Source: Leifsonia sp. ALI-44-B (lineage in GTDB: Bacteria; Actinomycetota; Actinomycetes; Actinomycetales; Microbacteriaceae). From it: a DNA stretch of 64,000 bases. A program made the position numbers and the translations under genes. Location of the stretch: contig NZ_MTQL01000007.1 in the NCBI RefSeq assembly GCF_001984125.1, positions 558,001-622,000 of the forward strand, written 5' to 3'. This document shows positions 42,419-51,735 of the stretch, one piece after another. Position 1 is the stretch's first letter. The number at the start of each line of letters is the position of its first letter. The notes under the pieces are model-generated. The model saw only the letters and a list, made by a program, of their open reading frames with translations. It ran no database searches and had not been told where the DNA came from.

Positions 42419-44151
42419 GCCACCCCTTCCGTAGTCAGCTGCGATTCGACGATCTCGCGGTAGGTGTCGTTGGTCTCGAGCAGTTCGTCGTGCGTGCCGC
42501 GGCCCACGATGGCACCGTTGTCGAGCACGAGGATGTGGTCGGCTTCGCGAATAGTGGCGATGCGTTGGGCGACGATGATGACGGTCGCGTCACTCGTGTC
42601 TTGCGCGAGCGCTGCACGCAGCCGGGCGTCGGTCGCGACATCCAAGGCCGAGAAGGAGTCGTCGAAGAGGTAGACGCGCGGGCGGGCCACAAGCGCACGC
42701 GCGATGCACAGCCGCTGCCGCTGGCCGCCCGACACGTTGGTGCCGCCCTGGGCCACTCGGTCGTCGAGCTGTTTGGGCTTGGCGCGCACGAAGTCGTCGG
42801 CCTGGGCCGTGTGCAGTGCGGCCCAGATCTCGTTCTCGTCGGCATCGGGCCGCCCGAAGCGCAGGTTCGACCCGATGGTGCCCGAGAACAGATAGGGCTT
42901 CTGCGGCACGATGCCCACGACGCCGGCCATCTGCTGGCGGGTAAGCGCCGAGACGGGCACGCCGTCGATGGTGACCTGACCCTGCTGCGGGTCGTAGAGG
43001 CGCGGGATGAGCGACAGCAACGTGGTCTTGCCCGACCCCGTCGAGCCGACGATCGCGGTGGTCTTGCCCGGCGCGGCCGTGAACGTGACGTCGTCGAGCA
43101 CGGGGCGCTCGGCGCCCGGGTAGCCGAACGTGACGTGGCTGAACTCGACGCGACCGGCCGTGGGGATGCGTACATCCGCATTCGTGGGCACCTCGAGGCT
43201 GGGCGAGGTCTCGAGCACCTCGGTGATGCGCTCGGCGCAGACCACGGCGCGCGGAATCATCATGGCCATGAACACGCCCATCATGACGGCCGTGAGGATT
43301 TGCAGCAGGTACTGCAGGAACGCCGTCAGCGAGCCGACCTGCATCTCGCCGGCCTCGACGCGCTGGCCGCCGAACCACAGCACGGCCGCGGTGGCCAGGT
43401 GCAGCACCATCATGATGACGGGGAACATGAGCACGAAGATGTTGCCGACCTTGACCGACACGCGCGTGAGCGCCTCGTTGGCGCGGTCGTAGCGCTCGGA
43501 CTCGAACGGCTCGCGCACGAAGGCCCGCACCACGCGGATGCCCACGATCTGCTCGCGCAGCACGCTGTTGATGCCGTCGATGCGGTCTTGCATGAGGCGG
43601 AAGAGGGGCAGCAGCAGGTAGACCAGGAACCCGACGATGATGAAGAGCAGCGGAACGCTCACCCACACGAGCCACGACAGACCGGCGTCTTCGCGCAGCG
43701 CCATGATGATGCCGCCTACGCACATGATGGGCGCCGACACCATGAAGTTGAGCGCCATGAGCACGAGCATCTGCACCTGCTGCACATCGTTGGTGCCGCG
43801 CGTGATGAGGGTGGCGCTGCCGAAGCCGCCCACCTCGAGGGCGCCGAGCGAATCGACCTTGCGGTAGACCTCGCGGCGCAGGTCTCGGCCGATGGCCATG
43901 GCGGTCTTGGCCCCGAAGTAGACGCCACCGATGGCCGCGGCCACCTGCACGAGGCAGACCGTGAGCATGGTCATGCCCGTGGCCCAGATGAAGTCGGTGT
44001 TGCCCGTCGAGACGCCCTCGTCGATGATCTGGGCGTTGAGGCTCGGCAGGTAGAGCGCGGCGATGGTCGAGATGAGTTGCAGCGCGAAAACCGCGACCAA
44101 CCAGCCCTTATAGGGTTTGGCCGTGCGCCATGTGAGGGCTAGGAGAGCCAC
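42415..44151 (-). CDS. Heterodimeric ABC exporter subunit with Asp in Walker B
   Basis: The product is 578 residues: six membrane helices and an ATPase domain with Walker A GSTGSGKTT and canonical signature NVSGGQRQRL. Walker B ends VYLFDDSFSALD, with Asp where the catalytic Glu normally stands. Together with the partner's SAGE signature this makes one degenerate and one competent ATP site, the hallmark of asymmetric heterodimeric exporters. GTG 44151 follows AAGGAG. The substrate is unknown. Confidence 0.9.
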   Translation of the reverse strand: MALLALTWRTAKPYKGWLVAVFALQLISTIAALYLPSLNAQIIDEGVSTGNTDFIWATGMTMLTVCLVQVAAAIGGVYFGAKTAMAIGRDLRREVYRKVDSLGALEVGGFGSATLITRGTNDVQQVQMLVLMALNFMVSAPIMCVGGIIMALREDAGLSWLVWVSVPLLFIIVGFLVYLLLPLFRLMQDRIDGINSVLREQIVGIRVVRAFVREPFESERYDRANEALTRVSVKVGNIFVLMFPVIMMVLHLATAAVLWFGGQRVEAGEMQVGSLTAFLQYLLQILTAVMMGVFMAMMIPRAVVCAERITEVLETSPSLEVPTNADVRIPTAGRVEFSHVTFGYPGAERPVLDDVTFTAAPGKTTAIVGSTGSGKTTLLSLIPRLYDPQQGQVTIDGVPVSALTRQQMAGVVGIVPQKPYLFSGTIGSNLRFGRPDADENEIWAALHTAQADDFVRAKPKQLDDRVAQGGTNVSGGQRQRLCIARALVARPRVYLFDDSFSALDVATDARLRAALAQDTSDATVIIVAQRIATIREADHILVLDNGAIVGRGTHDELLETNDTYREIVESQLTTEGVA

Positions 44152-44334
44152 CTGTGCTCCTTCGAGGGTGTCGGCCGGGCGTGCAGCCGGGAGGCTGCCA
44201 GCCGGGCCGTATCATTCTCCCCCCGCGGGGCGCGATGCACCATCAAAATGTTCCGAGGGTGCAGTGTGGGGATCCCAGAATGTTACAACAGGCCGCCGAC
44301 ACCGGTGCTCGCGAGACGTCCGGGCACCGCTCCT

Positions 44335-45309
44335 CTACCGGTAATACGCGGCGAGTCGCCGGAAACCCTCGTCGAGCGACACCTCGGGCGTCCACTCCAG
44401 ATCGCGACGCGTGCGCCGCTGGTCGAACCAGTGCGCCGTCGAGAGCTGCTCGGCGAGGAAGCGTGTCATGGGCGGCTCGTCGACGCCGGGTTTGACCGAC
44501 CACACCGCCTCGACGGCCGAACCCGCCGCGCGCGCCACCGAGGCGGGTACGCGCCAGGCGGGAACCGGCACACCCGCGGCCTCGCAAATCGACGCCAGGA
44601 TGTCGGCGACCGGCCGGGGCTCGCCGTTGGTCACCACGTAGGAGTTGCCGTGCACGGCATCGACGCGGCGCAGGGCGGCGGCGATGGCGGAGGCGGCGTT
44701 GTCGACGTAGACGCTGTCGATGAGCGCGGCGCCGTTGTCGAGGATGGGCAGACGACCCGAGCGCGCGCGGTCGACGACCCGCTCGATGAGCTGCGTGTCG
44801 CCCGGGCCCCACACGAGGTGCGGCCGCACGACGACGACGCGCAAGGCATCCGAGTCGCGGGAGAGAGCGAGCAGTTCGGCCTCGGCCTTCGTGCGTGCAT
44901 AGTCGCCGTGCGCACGCTCGGGGTCGGCGGGCAAGGCGTCGTCCCCCACGATCGACGAGCCGGAGTGCGCGACCGACGGCGACGACACGAAGACGAAACG
45001 CTCGACACCGGCGATGCGGGCGGCGTTCAGGAGCATGCCCGTTCCGCCCACGTTGACGCGGCGGAAGTCGGCGGGGTCGCCCGCGAGCGAGACCTTGGCC
45101 GCCAGGTGCACGATGGCATCGACACCGTCGACGGCGCGGGCGGTGGCTGCGGCATCCGTCACCGAACCGAGGTGGTCTTCGAAACCGGGCTCACCCGCCA
45201 GGCCCGAGGGGCGGCGTTGGAACGTGCGCACCGTGTGGCCCTGAGCGGCGATCGCGCGCGCCGTGGCCGAGCCGAGCAGGCCGGACGCTCCCGTGACGAG
45301 AACCTTCAC
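44335..45309 (-). CDS. oleD: OleD-like NAD(P)-dependent dehydrogenase
   Basis: The product is 324 residues of extended SDR/3-beta-HSD type: TGASGLLG (residues 6-13), FVSSPSVAHSG and the DYARTK active site (YxxxK). In long-chain olefin synthesis OleD reduces the 2-alkyl-3-ketoacid from OleA to a 2-alkyl-3-hydroxyacid, the substrate for OleC. Alone it could be another epimerase-like enzyme, but its coupling (GTGA overlap) to oleBC and oleA fixes the role. It starts at GTG 45309. Confidence 0.85.
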   Translation of the reverse strand: MKVLVTGASGLLGSATARAIAAQGHTVRTFQRRPSGLAGEPGFEDHLGSVTDAAATARAVDGVDAIVHLAAKVSLAGDPADFRRVNVGGTGMLLNAARIAGVERFVFVSSPSVAHSGSSIVGDDALPADPERAHGDYARTKAEAELLALSRDSDALRVVVVRPHLVWGPGDTQLIERVVDRARSGRLPILDNGAALIDSVYVDNAASAIAAALRRVDAVHGNSYVVTNGEPRPVADILASICEAAGVPVPAWRVPASVARAAGSAVEAVWSVKPGVDEPPMTRFLAEQLSTAHWFDQRRTRRDLEWTPEVSLDEGFRRLAAYYR

Positions 45310-48155
45310 GGCTGACGCATCCGTCCGCCCGCGAGCACATCGGCGGCCCAGCGCGACAGTCCGCTGCGGTCGATCTTCGAGTTGTGGCGGATGTCGGTGG
45401 GCAGGCGCGGCACCTCGAGCACGGCCGCCACGGGCACACCCGCAACCGCGCGAATGGATGAGGTGAGCTCACGATCGGCCAGAGCCACCCGTCGCGCGGG
45501 CGAGGCCGTCTCGACGATCACGACGATCTGCTGCGTGCCGCGCGGTCCGACACCGACGACGGCGGCGCGGGCGACGCGGTCGAGCGATTCGACGCGCTGC
45601 TCGGGCGCCACCGGGGTGACGACGCCGTCCGGTGTGGCGATGACGTGGGGCATGCGGCCCTCGACCCACAGGCGGCCGGCCTCGTCGAGATGTCCGACAT
45701 CGCCCGTGCGGTGCCAGCGGGTGCTGGTGGATGCCGCGGCGGCGGCGGCCGAGAGGGCCCCGGGTGAGGCATCCTCATCGGCGTCGCCGCGGTCGGCGTC
45801 ACGATGGTCGGCGAACGCGGAGTCGGTGCCCACGCGCGAGGCGCGATCCGTCATCCAGAGTCGGTCGTAGTTGCTCTTCAGGTGCGGCGCCGAGACGACG
45901 ATCTCACCCGTGACACCGGCCTCGGTCGAGGGCTCGCCGACGGGCTGCCCGAGGTCGTCGAGGGCGCTGATGCGCACCTGCACGGATGCCGCGGGCGTTC
46001 CCACGCATACTCCGCCGACCGCTCGAGATGCGGCGGCCTCGCGGATGCCGTCGAGCGAGATGTCGGTCATGAGGAGGCCCTCGGTCATCCCGTAGGGCGT
46101 GTGCGCGCTGGCGTTCGGCATAAGGTCGGCAGCCGCGGCGAGGAGCGACTCCGAGACGGGGGCCCCGGCCGACAAGAACGTCTGCACGCCGGCGAGGGCG
46201 TCGCGCTGGGCGTCGGTCAAGGCATCCGCCGTGGCGACGACATTGGTGACGGCGGCGGGCGACAGGAAGACGACGGTCGCATCGACGGCCGCGGCGGCCT
46301 GGGCGACGGCCGTGGCGGTGAGGGTCTTGGGTGAGGTGACGTCCATGTCGGGCGTGACCGAGCGGGCGCCGAGGGCCGGGCCGAGCAGGGCGAACGGCGC
46401 GAATCCGGCGACCAAGCCCGTGCCGACCCCGACGCCGTATTGGGCGGCCAGGGTGTCACGGATGGCCCCGAGCTGGGCGTGGCTGTAGACGACGCCCTTT
46501 GCGGGGCCCGTCGAACCCGAAGTGAAAAGGATGGCGGCGGTGTCGCTCGCGGCGGGCGGCTCGGGCAGCGTCTTGCCGCGCCCGTCGCGCACCAGCTCGG
46601 CGAGCGTGTGCGAAATGCCGAGCGCCCGGGCGACCGCGCGCGGGAACGTCGCGACCGAGATCTTCTGGCCGGGCCAGCCCAGGGCCCGCGCGGCGGCGAG
46701 CCCGGGGGCCGCGCCGATCACGTGGTCGGCCTGGGCGCCCCGCACGGCGCGCGTCAGACCGGGCAGGCCGAGACCCGCGTCAGCGACGACGACGACCGCG
46801 CCGAGGCGCAGGCAGGCATACAGAACGGCCGTCAGGTCGGCGCCGGGCTGCACGAGCAGCGAAACCCGGTCGCCCCTCTTCACGCCCACACCGGCCAGGC
46901 CGGCGGCGATCTCACGCACGCGCCGCGACAGCAATTTCCAGCTGACGACGCGCGGCTCGGCCCCGTTACCGGGGTTCATCTCGACCAGCGCGGTCTCGTC
47001 GCTCTCGCTCAACTCGTCGAGATAGTGCCACAAGGGCCGGGCGGATGTCGCAGCATCCGATTCGGCGTGATCCTGGGCTTTTTCGACCTGACTTGAGTTC
47101 GAGCCCGGTGCAACCGTCGCGGCAGACTTGTCGGCCGAGCCCTCGCGAGAATCGCCAGCCGTCACGCGCGACGCGTTGTCGCCGAGCCACGTGAGCAGGG
47201 CCCCGGCATAGTCGACGTCCTCGGCGATCAGGTGCCCGGCACCCTCGAAGCGGTGCACATCGGCGTGCGGCAGGCGGTCGATCAGGTCGTCGAGGTAGCG
47301 GTCGCTGAAGATCGGGTCGCGCGGGCCCCACAGCATGACGGCGGGCACCGTGAGGCGGCGCAGGGCCGTCGAGATGCGGCTCAGCTCGGCGAAGCTCTGG
47401 TGTGAGGCATCCACGGGGATGTCGGCGACGAAACCACCGATGCCGCCGCGTCGAGCGGCGCCGCGATACGGAGCGCGATAGGCATCCTTCACGGCACGGG
47501 AAACCGCCGGATGCCCGAGCGCCAACGTGGTCTCGAGGAAGGCGGGGGTCGCTACCGTTGCCTGCCCCAGCACGCCGCGCGCCAATGCGAGGCGGAGCGG
47601 AGCGGGAATGGGCGCATCGGACGGCTGGTGGATAGCGGTGTTCAGCAGCATCAGGCCGCTGAGCAGCTCGGGATGATCGACGGCCCAGCCCATCGAGACG
47701 ACGCCGCCCCAGTCGTGGCCGAGCGTGACGACGGGGCCCTCGAGCCCGATCGCGTGCGTGAAGTCGGCGAGGTCGCGCACGCGCTGCGCGAGCGGACGGT
47801 GCACGCCGGCGCGCTCCGAGAAGCCCATGTCGAGCTGGTCGACGGCGATGACGCGCCAGGCGTCGCCCGAGCCCGTGGCCGCGGCATCCGTGGCCTGCTG
47901 CACGAGTTCGCGCCACAGGTAGGACCAGGTGGGGTTGCCGTGCACGCACAGGATGGTGCCGACGGGCGTGACGCCCAGGCGCTCGAGCTCGGCGCCGTTG
48001 TCGAGCGCATGCCATCCGCGCGTGGTGCCGATGGCGTCGCCCGAATCGGGAACGAGGACGATGCGAGAGAAGCGGGAGTCGAGCCCCGGCAGGCCCTGGG
48101 GTGGCATCGACGCGGGCGCCGGGGTGCGTGCGGCACCCGGCATCCGGTCTGTCAC
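45306..48155 (-). CDS. oleBC: OleBC fusion: beta-lactone decarboxylase plus beta-lactone synthetase
   Basis: The product is 949 residues. Residues ~1-330 are an alpha/beta hydrolase like haloalkane dehalogenases, with nucleophile Asp148 in LGHDWGGVV and His308 in GAGHL: OleB, which decarboxylates a beta-lactone to a cis-olefin. A Ser/Asp/Ala linker (~330-373) leads to an AMP-dependent synthetase domain (374-949) with ILFTSGSTGPAKGVVYSH and PYGMTEG: OleC, which makes the beta-lactone. The OleC part carries a low-complexity Asp/Ala/Ser insert before TGDVGHLDEAGRLWVEGR. Fused OleBC is the actinobacterial arrangement known from Micrococcus luteus. GTG 48155 overlaps the oleA stop. Confidence 0.88.
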   Translation of the reverse strand: MTDRMPGAARTPAPASMPPQGLPGLDSRFSRIVLVPDSGDAIGTTRGWHALDNGAELERLGVTPVGTILCVHGNPTWSYLWRELVQQATDAAATGSGDAWRVIAVDQLDMGFSERAGVHRPLAQRVRDLADFTHAIGLEGPVVTLGHDWGGVVSMGWAVDHPELLSGLMLLNTAIHQPSDAPIPAPLRLALARGVLGQATVATPAFLETTLALGHPAVSRAVKDAYRAPYRGAARRGGIGGFVADIPVDASHQSFAELSRISTALRRLTVPAVMLWGPRDPIFSDRYLDDLIDRLPHADVHRFEGAGHLIAEDVDYAGALLTWLGDNASRVTAGDSREGSADKSAATVAPGSNSSQVEKAQDHAESDAATSARPLWHYLDELSESDETALVEMNPGNGAEPRVVSWKLLSRRVREIAAGLAGVGVKRGDRVSLLVQPGADLTAVLYACLRLGAVVVVADAGLGLPGLTRAVRGAQADHVIGAAPGLAAARALGWPGQKISVATFPRAVARALGISHTLAELVRDGRGKTLPEPPAASDTAAILFTSGSTGPAKGVVYSHAQLGAIRDTLAAQYGVGVGTGLVAGFAPFALLGPALGARSVTPDMDVTSPKTLTATAVAQAAAAVDATVVFLSPAAVTNVVATADALTDAQRDALAGVQTFLSAGAPVSESLLAAAADLMPNASAHTPYGMTEGLLMTDISLDGIREAAASRAVGGVCVGTPAASVQVRISALDDLGQPVGEPSTEAGVTGEIVVSAPHLKSNYDRLWMTDRASRVGTDSAFADHRDADRGDADEDASPGALSAAAAAASTSTRWHRTGDVGHLDEAGRLWVEGRMPHVIATPDGVVTPVAPEQRVESLDRVARAAVVGVGPRGTQQIVVIVETASPARRVALADRELTSSIRAVAGVPVAAVLEVPRLPTDIRHNSKIDRSGLSRWAADVLAGGRMRQP

Positions 48156-49174
48156 CACGCGATTTCCATCATGGCGGTGTTGAGGCCAGAACCCACGCCC
48201 ATGAGCAGAACGCGGTCGCCCTTCTTCAGGGTGTCTTTCTCGGCCTCGAGCGTGATGGGGATGGAGGCGGGCCCGACGTTGCCGTAGTGCGGATAGGTGA
48301 CGGGCACCTTGCTGCGGTCGATGTGCGCGGCCTTGACGATGGCGTTGGTGTGCACCTCGCTGACCTGATGCAGGATGTAGCGGTCCATGCTCGACCAGTT
48401 CCAGTCGCGCTTCGCTTCTTTCCACGCCGAGACGACGAGTTCCATGCCGCCCTTGAGCAGGGCCTTGGCGTCGGTGAACATGCCGTCGACGCTGCCCACG
48501 CACAGCTCGTTGAACTGGGTCGCCGCGCGCGTGACGCCGCCGAGGATGCGGTGACCCTCAGGGTGCAGATCGGCGGGGCCGATGACGGCGGCCGCGGCAC
48601 CCGAACCGAGCGTGAGGCTGGCGAATTCGCTCATGAACTCTTTGCGGCCGATGCCGCCCTTGCTGAGGCGCTCGATCGTGTTGACCTGGATCTCGTCGGC
48701 GTCTTCGCCGTCGACGATCATGGCGTATTTGATCTGACCGGACTCGATGAGCTGTGCGGCCAGCGACATGCCGTTGACGAAGCCGAGGCACGCGTTGGCG
48801 ATATCGAAGTTGATGGCCGACGACGGCAGGCCGAGCCCGTTGTGGATGCGCACGGCGACCGACGGCTCGAGGTGCTTGCGCGTGACGGACGTGTTGATGA
48901 TGAGGCCGATCTGCGACGGCTCGATGCCCGCCTCGGCGAGCGCCTTCTTGCCCGCGGCGACCGCGGCGTCGTCGAAGTTCTGACCCTCGTCCCAGTTGCG
49001 GCGCTCGAGCACTCCGGCGACCCGCTGCAACAGACCCTGAGGCAGCTTCAGCTTCTTCAGAACCGGCTGCAACCGACTGTCGATGTCTTCACTCGTCGTG
49101 ATGCGGGGGGCGATCGTGGTCGCCACCGACAGCAATGCGACGTTGCTGTGAGTCGTCGTTGCGTTTCCGTCCAA
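48152..49174 (-). CDS. oleA: OleA-like thiolase-fold enzyme (head-to-head acyl condensation)
   Basis: The product is 340 residues and KAS III-like: Cys129 in IANACLGFVNG, His269 in YILHQVSEVH and Asn299 in YGNVGPASIP. OleA joins two fatty acyl-CoAs to a 2-alkyl-3-ketoacyl product, the first committed step to very long internal alkenes. The following oleBC and oleD genes separate it from FabH. The start appears to be TTG 49174, with AGGA 8 nt upstream. It is 241 nt downstream of a response regulator gene on the same strand. Confidence 0.87.
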   Translation of the reverse strand: MDGNATTTHSNVALLSVATTIAPRITTSEDIDSRLQPVLKKLKLPQGLLQRVAGVLERRNWDEGQNFDDAAVAAGKKALAEAGIEPSQIGLIINTSVTRKHLEPSVAVRIHNGLGLPSSAINFDIANACLGFVNGMSLAAQLIESGQIKYAMIVDGEDADEIQVNTIERLSKGGIGRKEFMSEFASLTLGSGAAAAVIGPADLHPEGHRILGGVTRAATQFNELCVGSVDGMFTDAKALLKGGMELVVSAWKEAKRDWNWSSMDRYILHQVSEVHTNAIVKAAHIDRSKVPVTYPHYGNVGPASIPITLEAEKDTLKKGDRVLLMGVGSGLNTAMMEIAW

Positions 49175-49415
49175 CGGGTAGTCCTATCGAGTTATTGGTC
49201 TGGTCGCGGGTGAAAACACACGCCACCGGTCAATTGTTCCGTATTTCCCATGCACCGAGAGGAATGGGGGATTACTCGGGCATCCGCTCATTTTCCCACG
49301 TTTCCCTGGGCGCCGGATGCTCGCTGCCTGGGGCTTGCGCCGGGTGCGACGCCGTGGCATCCGCTGCACCCACGGCCGAGGACGGGCCGACGCTGAGCCG
49401 ACGCCGGGTGGACGC

Positions 49416-50033
49416 CTAGTCGTCGTGGCCGAGCACGCCCAGCAGCAGGGCCCGGCGCACGGCGTCGATGCGCGAGGTGGCGCCCAGCTTGGCGTAGAGG
49501 TTGCTGGTGTGCCGCTTGACCGTGCCCTCGGTGATCGACAGCTCGCGCGCGATCTCGGCGTTGGAGCGTGCCAGCGCGATGAGGCGCAGCACCTCGTATT
49601 CGCGCGGCGACACGAGCCCCACATCGACGCCCACGGCGGTCTGGTCGGTGCGCGCGGCGACGGCGTGAACGGCGCGCAGCAGGTCGGCGCTCGGCATGGT
49701 CTTCGTCAGGTAGGCGGCCGCGCCGGCCTGGCGCAGCGACTCGGTGAGCATGGCGTCGCGGTGCATCGTGAGCACGACGATGCGGGTTTCGGGCGCGTGC
49801 CGGCGGATGCGGCGCACCGTAGTTGCCGCGCCGGGGCCCGGCATCTCGACGTCGAGCAGCAGCACATCCGGGCGGTGGGCGATGGCCACGCGCAGCGCAT
49901 CGTGGCCGTCCGAGGCCTCGGCGACCACGTCGACCAGGGGGTCATGGCCGAGGATGGCGACGATGCCGTCGCGGAACAGGTCGTGGTCGTCGGCGATGGC
50001 GAGCCGGATGACGGGGGCGGCGGGCTTCGTCAT
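49416..50033 (-). CDS. NarL/LuxR-type response regulator
   Basis: The product is 205 residues: a receiver domain with acidic pocket IADDHDLF, phosphoacceptor Asp61 in VLLLDVEMPGPG and the conserved Thr and Lys in VVLTMHRD and YLTKTMP, then a LuxR HTH (LVSPREYEVLRLIALARSNA, then EIARELSITEGTVKRHTSNL). It is translated with the histidine kinase (ATGA overlap) and stands directly upstream of oleA, so control of olefin synthesis is possible but unproven. Confidence 0.9.
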   Translation of the reverse strand: MTKPAAPVIRLAIADDHDLFRDGIVAILGHDPLVDVVAEASDGHDALRVAIAHRPDVLLLDVEMPGPGAATTVRRIRRHAPETRIVVLTMHRDAMLTESLRQAGAAAYLTKTMPSADLLRAVHAVAARTDQTAVGVDVGLVSPREYEVLRLIALARSNAEIARELSITEGTVKRHTSNLYAKLGATSRIDAVRRALLLGVLGHDD

Positions 50034-51337
50034 CGGACGTCATTCCTCGGGGCCGAGACCGGGTCACCATCGAAGCCGGGGCGGTCGTCGACATCGGGGT
50101 GCCCATCGGGCGCGGGGCCGGTCGGTGACCCCGGCTCACGCGGCCGCGTGCAGCGCGACGACTCGGGGGCGGCCGGTTCGGGCGAAGCCGCCCGGGCCGG
50201 CGGCGCCGACGGCACAGTCGGAACGTCGATGCGAATGCGGGTGCCGGCCGAACAGCTGTCGATTTCGAGCGTCGCGCCGATGGCATCCGCGCGTTCTTGC
50301 ATGCCGACGAGCCCCAGGGACCCGCCGCGGCGCACGGCGGGGTCGAAACCCGGACCGTTGTCGGTCACGCGCACGACCACGCTCTCGTCGAGCCACTCGG
50401 TCGACACGTGCATGCGGGAGGCGCCGCGCGCGTGTTTGCGCACGTTGCGGATCGCCTCGAGCACGATCGTGAAGGTCTCTTCGCCCACGTCGGGGGCGAG
50501 CCGCACGGGAGTGCCCGCGGTGGTGAACTCGGGCGCCGGAGGGATCGACCGCGAGTGGTCGAGGTAGTTCTTGATGGCCTCGTCGAGGAAGGCCGTGCCC
50601 ACGAGCTGACGGATGTCGAACGCCATGCCCTGCACGTCTTCGAGTGTCGTGCGCAAGATCTCGACGGCGTCGTCGAGGCGGCCGACGTCGCCCGCGATCG
50701 AGCTCAGTTCGACGCGCTGCAAGCCCGCCGCGATGCCGTGGGCCACCCGGTCATGCAGCGCGCGCGAGATGCGTTTGCGCGAGTCCTGGTCGGCCTGCGC
50801 CAGCTGCACGCGCAAACCCTCGACGTAGGCGATGGCGCCCGGCGGAAAACGACGCCACAAGGCGTGATGCAACGTGTTGGCGATGCGCTGGGTGAGGGCG
50901 ACGGCATCCGCGGCGGGGGCGGATGTATCGACGTAGAGCTCGACGAGCACGGGCAGCGCGACGAAGTAGATGACCTCGGCCGCCATGAGGTTCTCGGCGG
51001 GGTCGGCGTTCTGACGCGCCCGCAGGCGGCCCACGCGGTCGAAGTCGGCGGGGCTGGCATAGTCGACGGCCACGGGTGAGGTGACGGGCGTGCCGTCATC
51101 CGGATGCGTGAGCACCAACGATTCGGTCAGGATCGAGCGCGCCTGCTCCTCGAAGATCGGGTCGAGGGCGCCGCTCGTGGCGAGCGAGCTGCCACGCTCC
51201 TCGAGGGCCCGGATCAGGTCGCCGACGATACGGTCGATCGTCTCGCGGTGCGGCGGGTGGCTGCTCGATGTCGACGCAGAAGCGGGTTTTGCGGGCGAAT
51301 CACCGGCGGCGCGCGCACCGTGTTCCGCTTCGCTCAT
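50030..51337 (-). CDS. Soluble sensor histidine kinase (HisKA_3 type)
   Basis: The product is 435 residues with no convincing membrane helix apart from a short hydrophobic stretch near 122-135, so it is probably cytoplasmic. The dimerisation/phosphoacceptor helix is DSRKRISRALHDRVAHGIAA (His195), followed by an HATPase domain with IRNVRKHARGASRMHV, DNGPGFDP and GSLGLVGMQERA. The last ~65 residues are Pro/Asp-rich and disordered. It phosphorylates the NarL-type regulator encoded next. The ligand is unknown. Confidence 0.9.
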   Translation of the reverse strand: MSEAEHGARAAGDSPAKPASASTSSSHPPHRETIDRIVGDLIRALEERGSSLATSGALDPIFEEQARSILTESLVLTHPDDGTPVTSPVAVDYASPADFDRVGRLRARQNADPAENLMAAEVIYFVALPVLVELYVDTSAPAADAVALTQRIANTLHHALWRRFPPGAIAYVEGLRVQLAQADQDSRKRISRALHDRVAHGIAAGLQRVELSSIAGDVGRLDDAVEILRTTLEDVQGMAFDIRQLVGTAFLDEAIKNYLDHSRSIPPAPEFTTAGTPVRLAPDVGEETFTIVLEAIRNVRKHARGASRMHVSTEWLDESVVVRVTDNGPGFDPAVRRGGSLGLVGMQERADAIGATLEIDSCSAGTRIRIDVPTVPSAPPARAASPEPAAPESSRCTRPREPGSPTGPAPDGHPDVDDRPGFDGDPVSAPRNDVR

Positions 51338-51670
51338 CTCGCCTCCCCCGGTCGTGATCCGTGGGGAACGACACCGTCCCCCTGCTTCGATGATGTCTCA
51401 GTCCCGGGAGAAGTGCACATCGAGCGGCGGGGTGGACTACATCTAAAGTCACATTTTGTGAGACGAACGCCCTACTTTTAGGCCGAAACGCCGCCGAAGC
51501 GGGACATTCTGCTCCCGAAAGAAGCAGACGCGGTGTTATGTTTCGAGCGCTAGCACCGCCCCGGCCCCGATCGGGCGCGAGACGGCGCCGGCCGTCGGAG
51601 ATCTATCGATGGGGAATCGATGGGGGGAGCCTCCGATGTGCCGGAACAGCTCCGACTTTGTCGTTGAGCA
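51338..51670. other. Intergenic region upstream of the two-component genes
   Basis: About 330 nt without a convincing gene. It contains TCACA-TTT-TGTGA (51449-51461), in an AT-rich spot, and ATCGATGGGG repeated at 51605-51614 and 51616-51625. It probably carries the histidine kinase promoter; other functions are unclear. Confidence 0.4.
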
Positions 51671-51714
51671 CAGAGAGAGCGGGATCGCCTGGGGAGGCGG
51701 GCCCGCTCTCTCTG
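51671..51714 (-). terminator. Bidirectional terminator hairpin
   Basis: CAGAGAGAGCGGG (51671-51683) pairs perfectly with 51702-51714 (13 bp), and the loop contains a second small stem CGCCT-GGGG-AGGCG. It lies 22 nt beyond the aldo/keto reductase stop. Confidence 0.7.
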
Positions 51715-51735
51715 CGTCTGCCGACGTGTCAGCGT

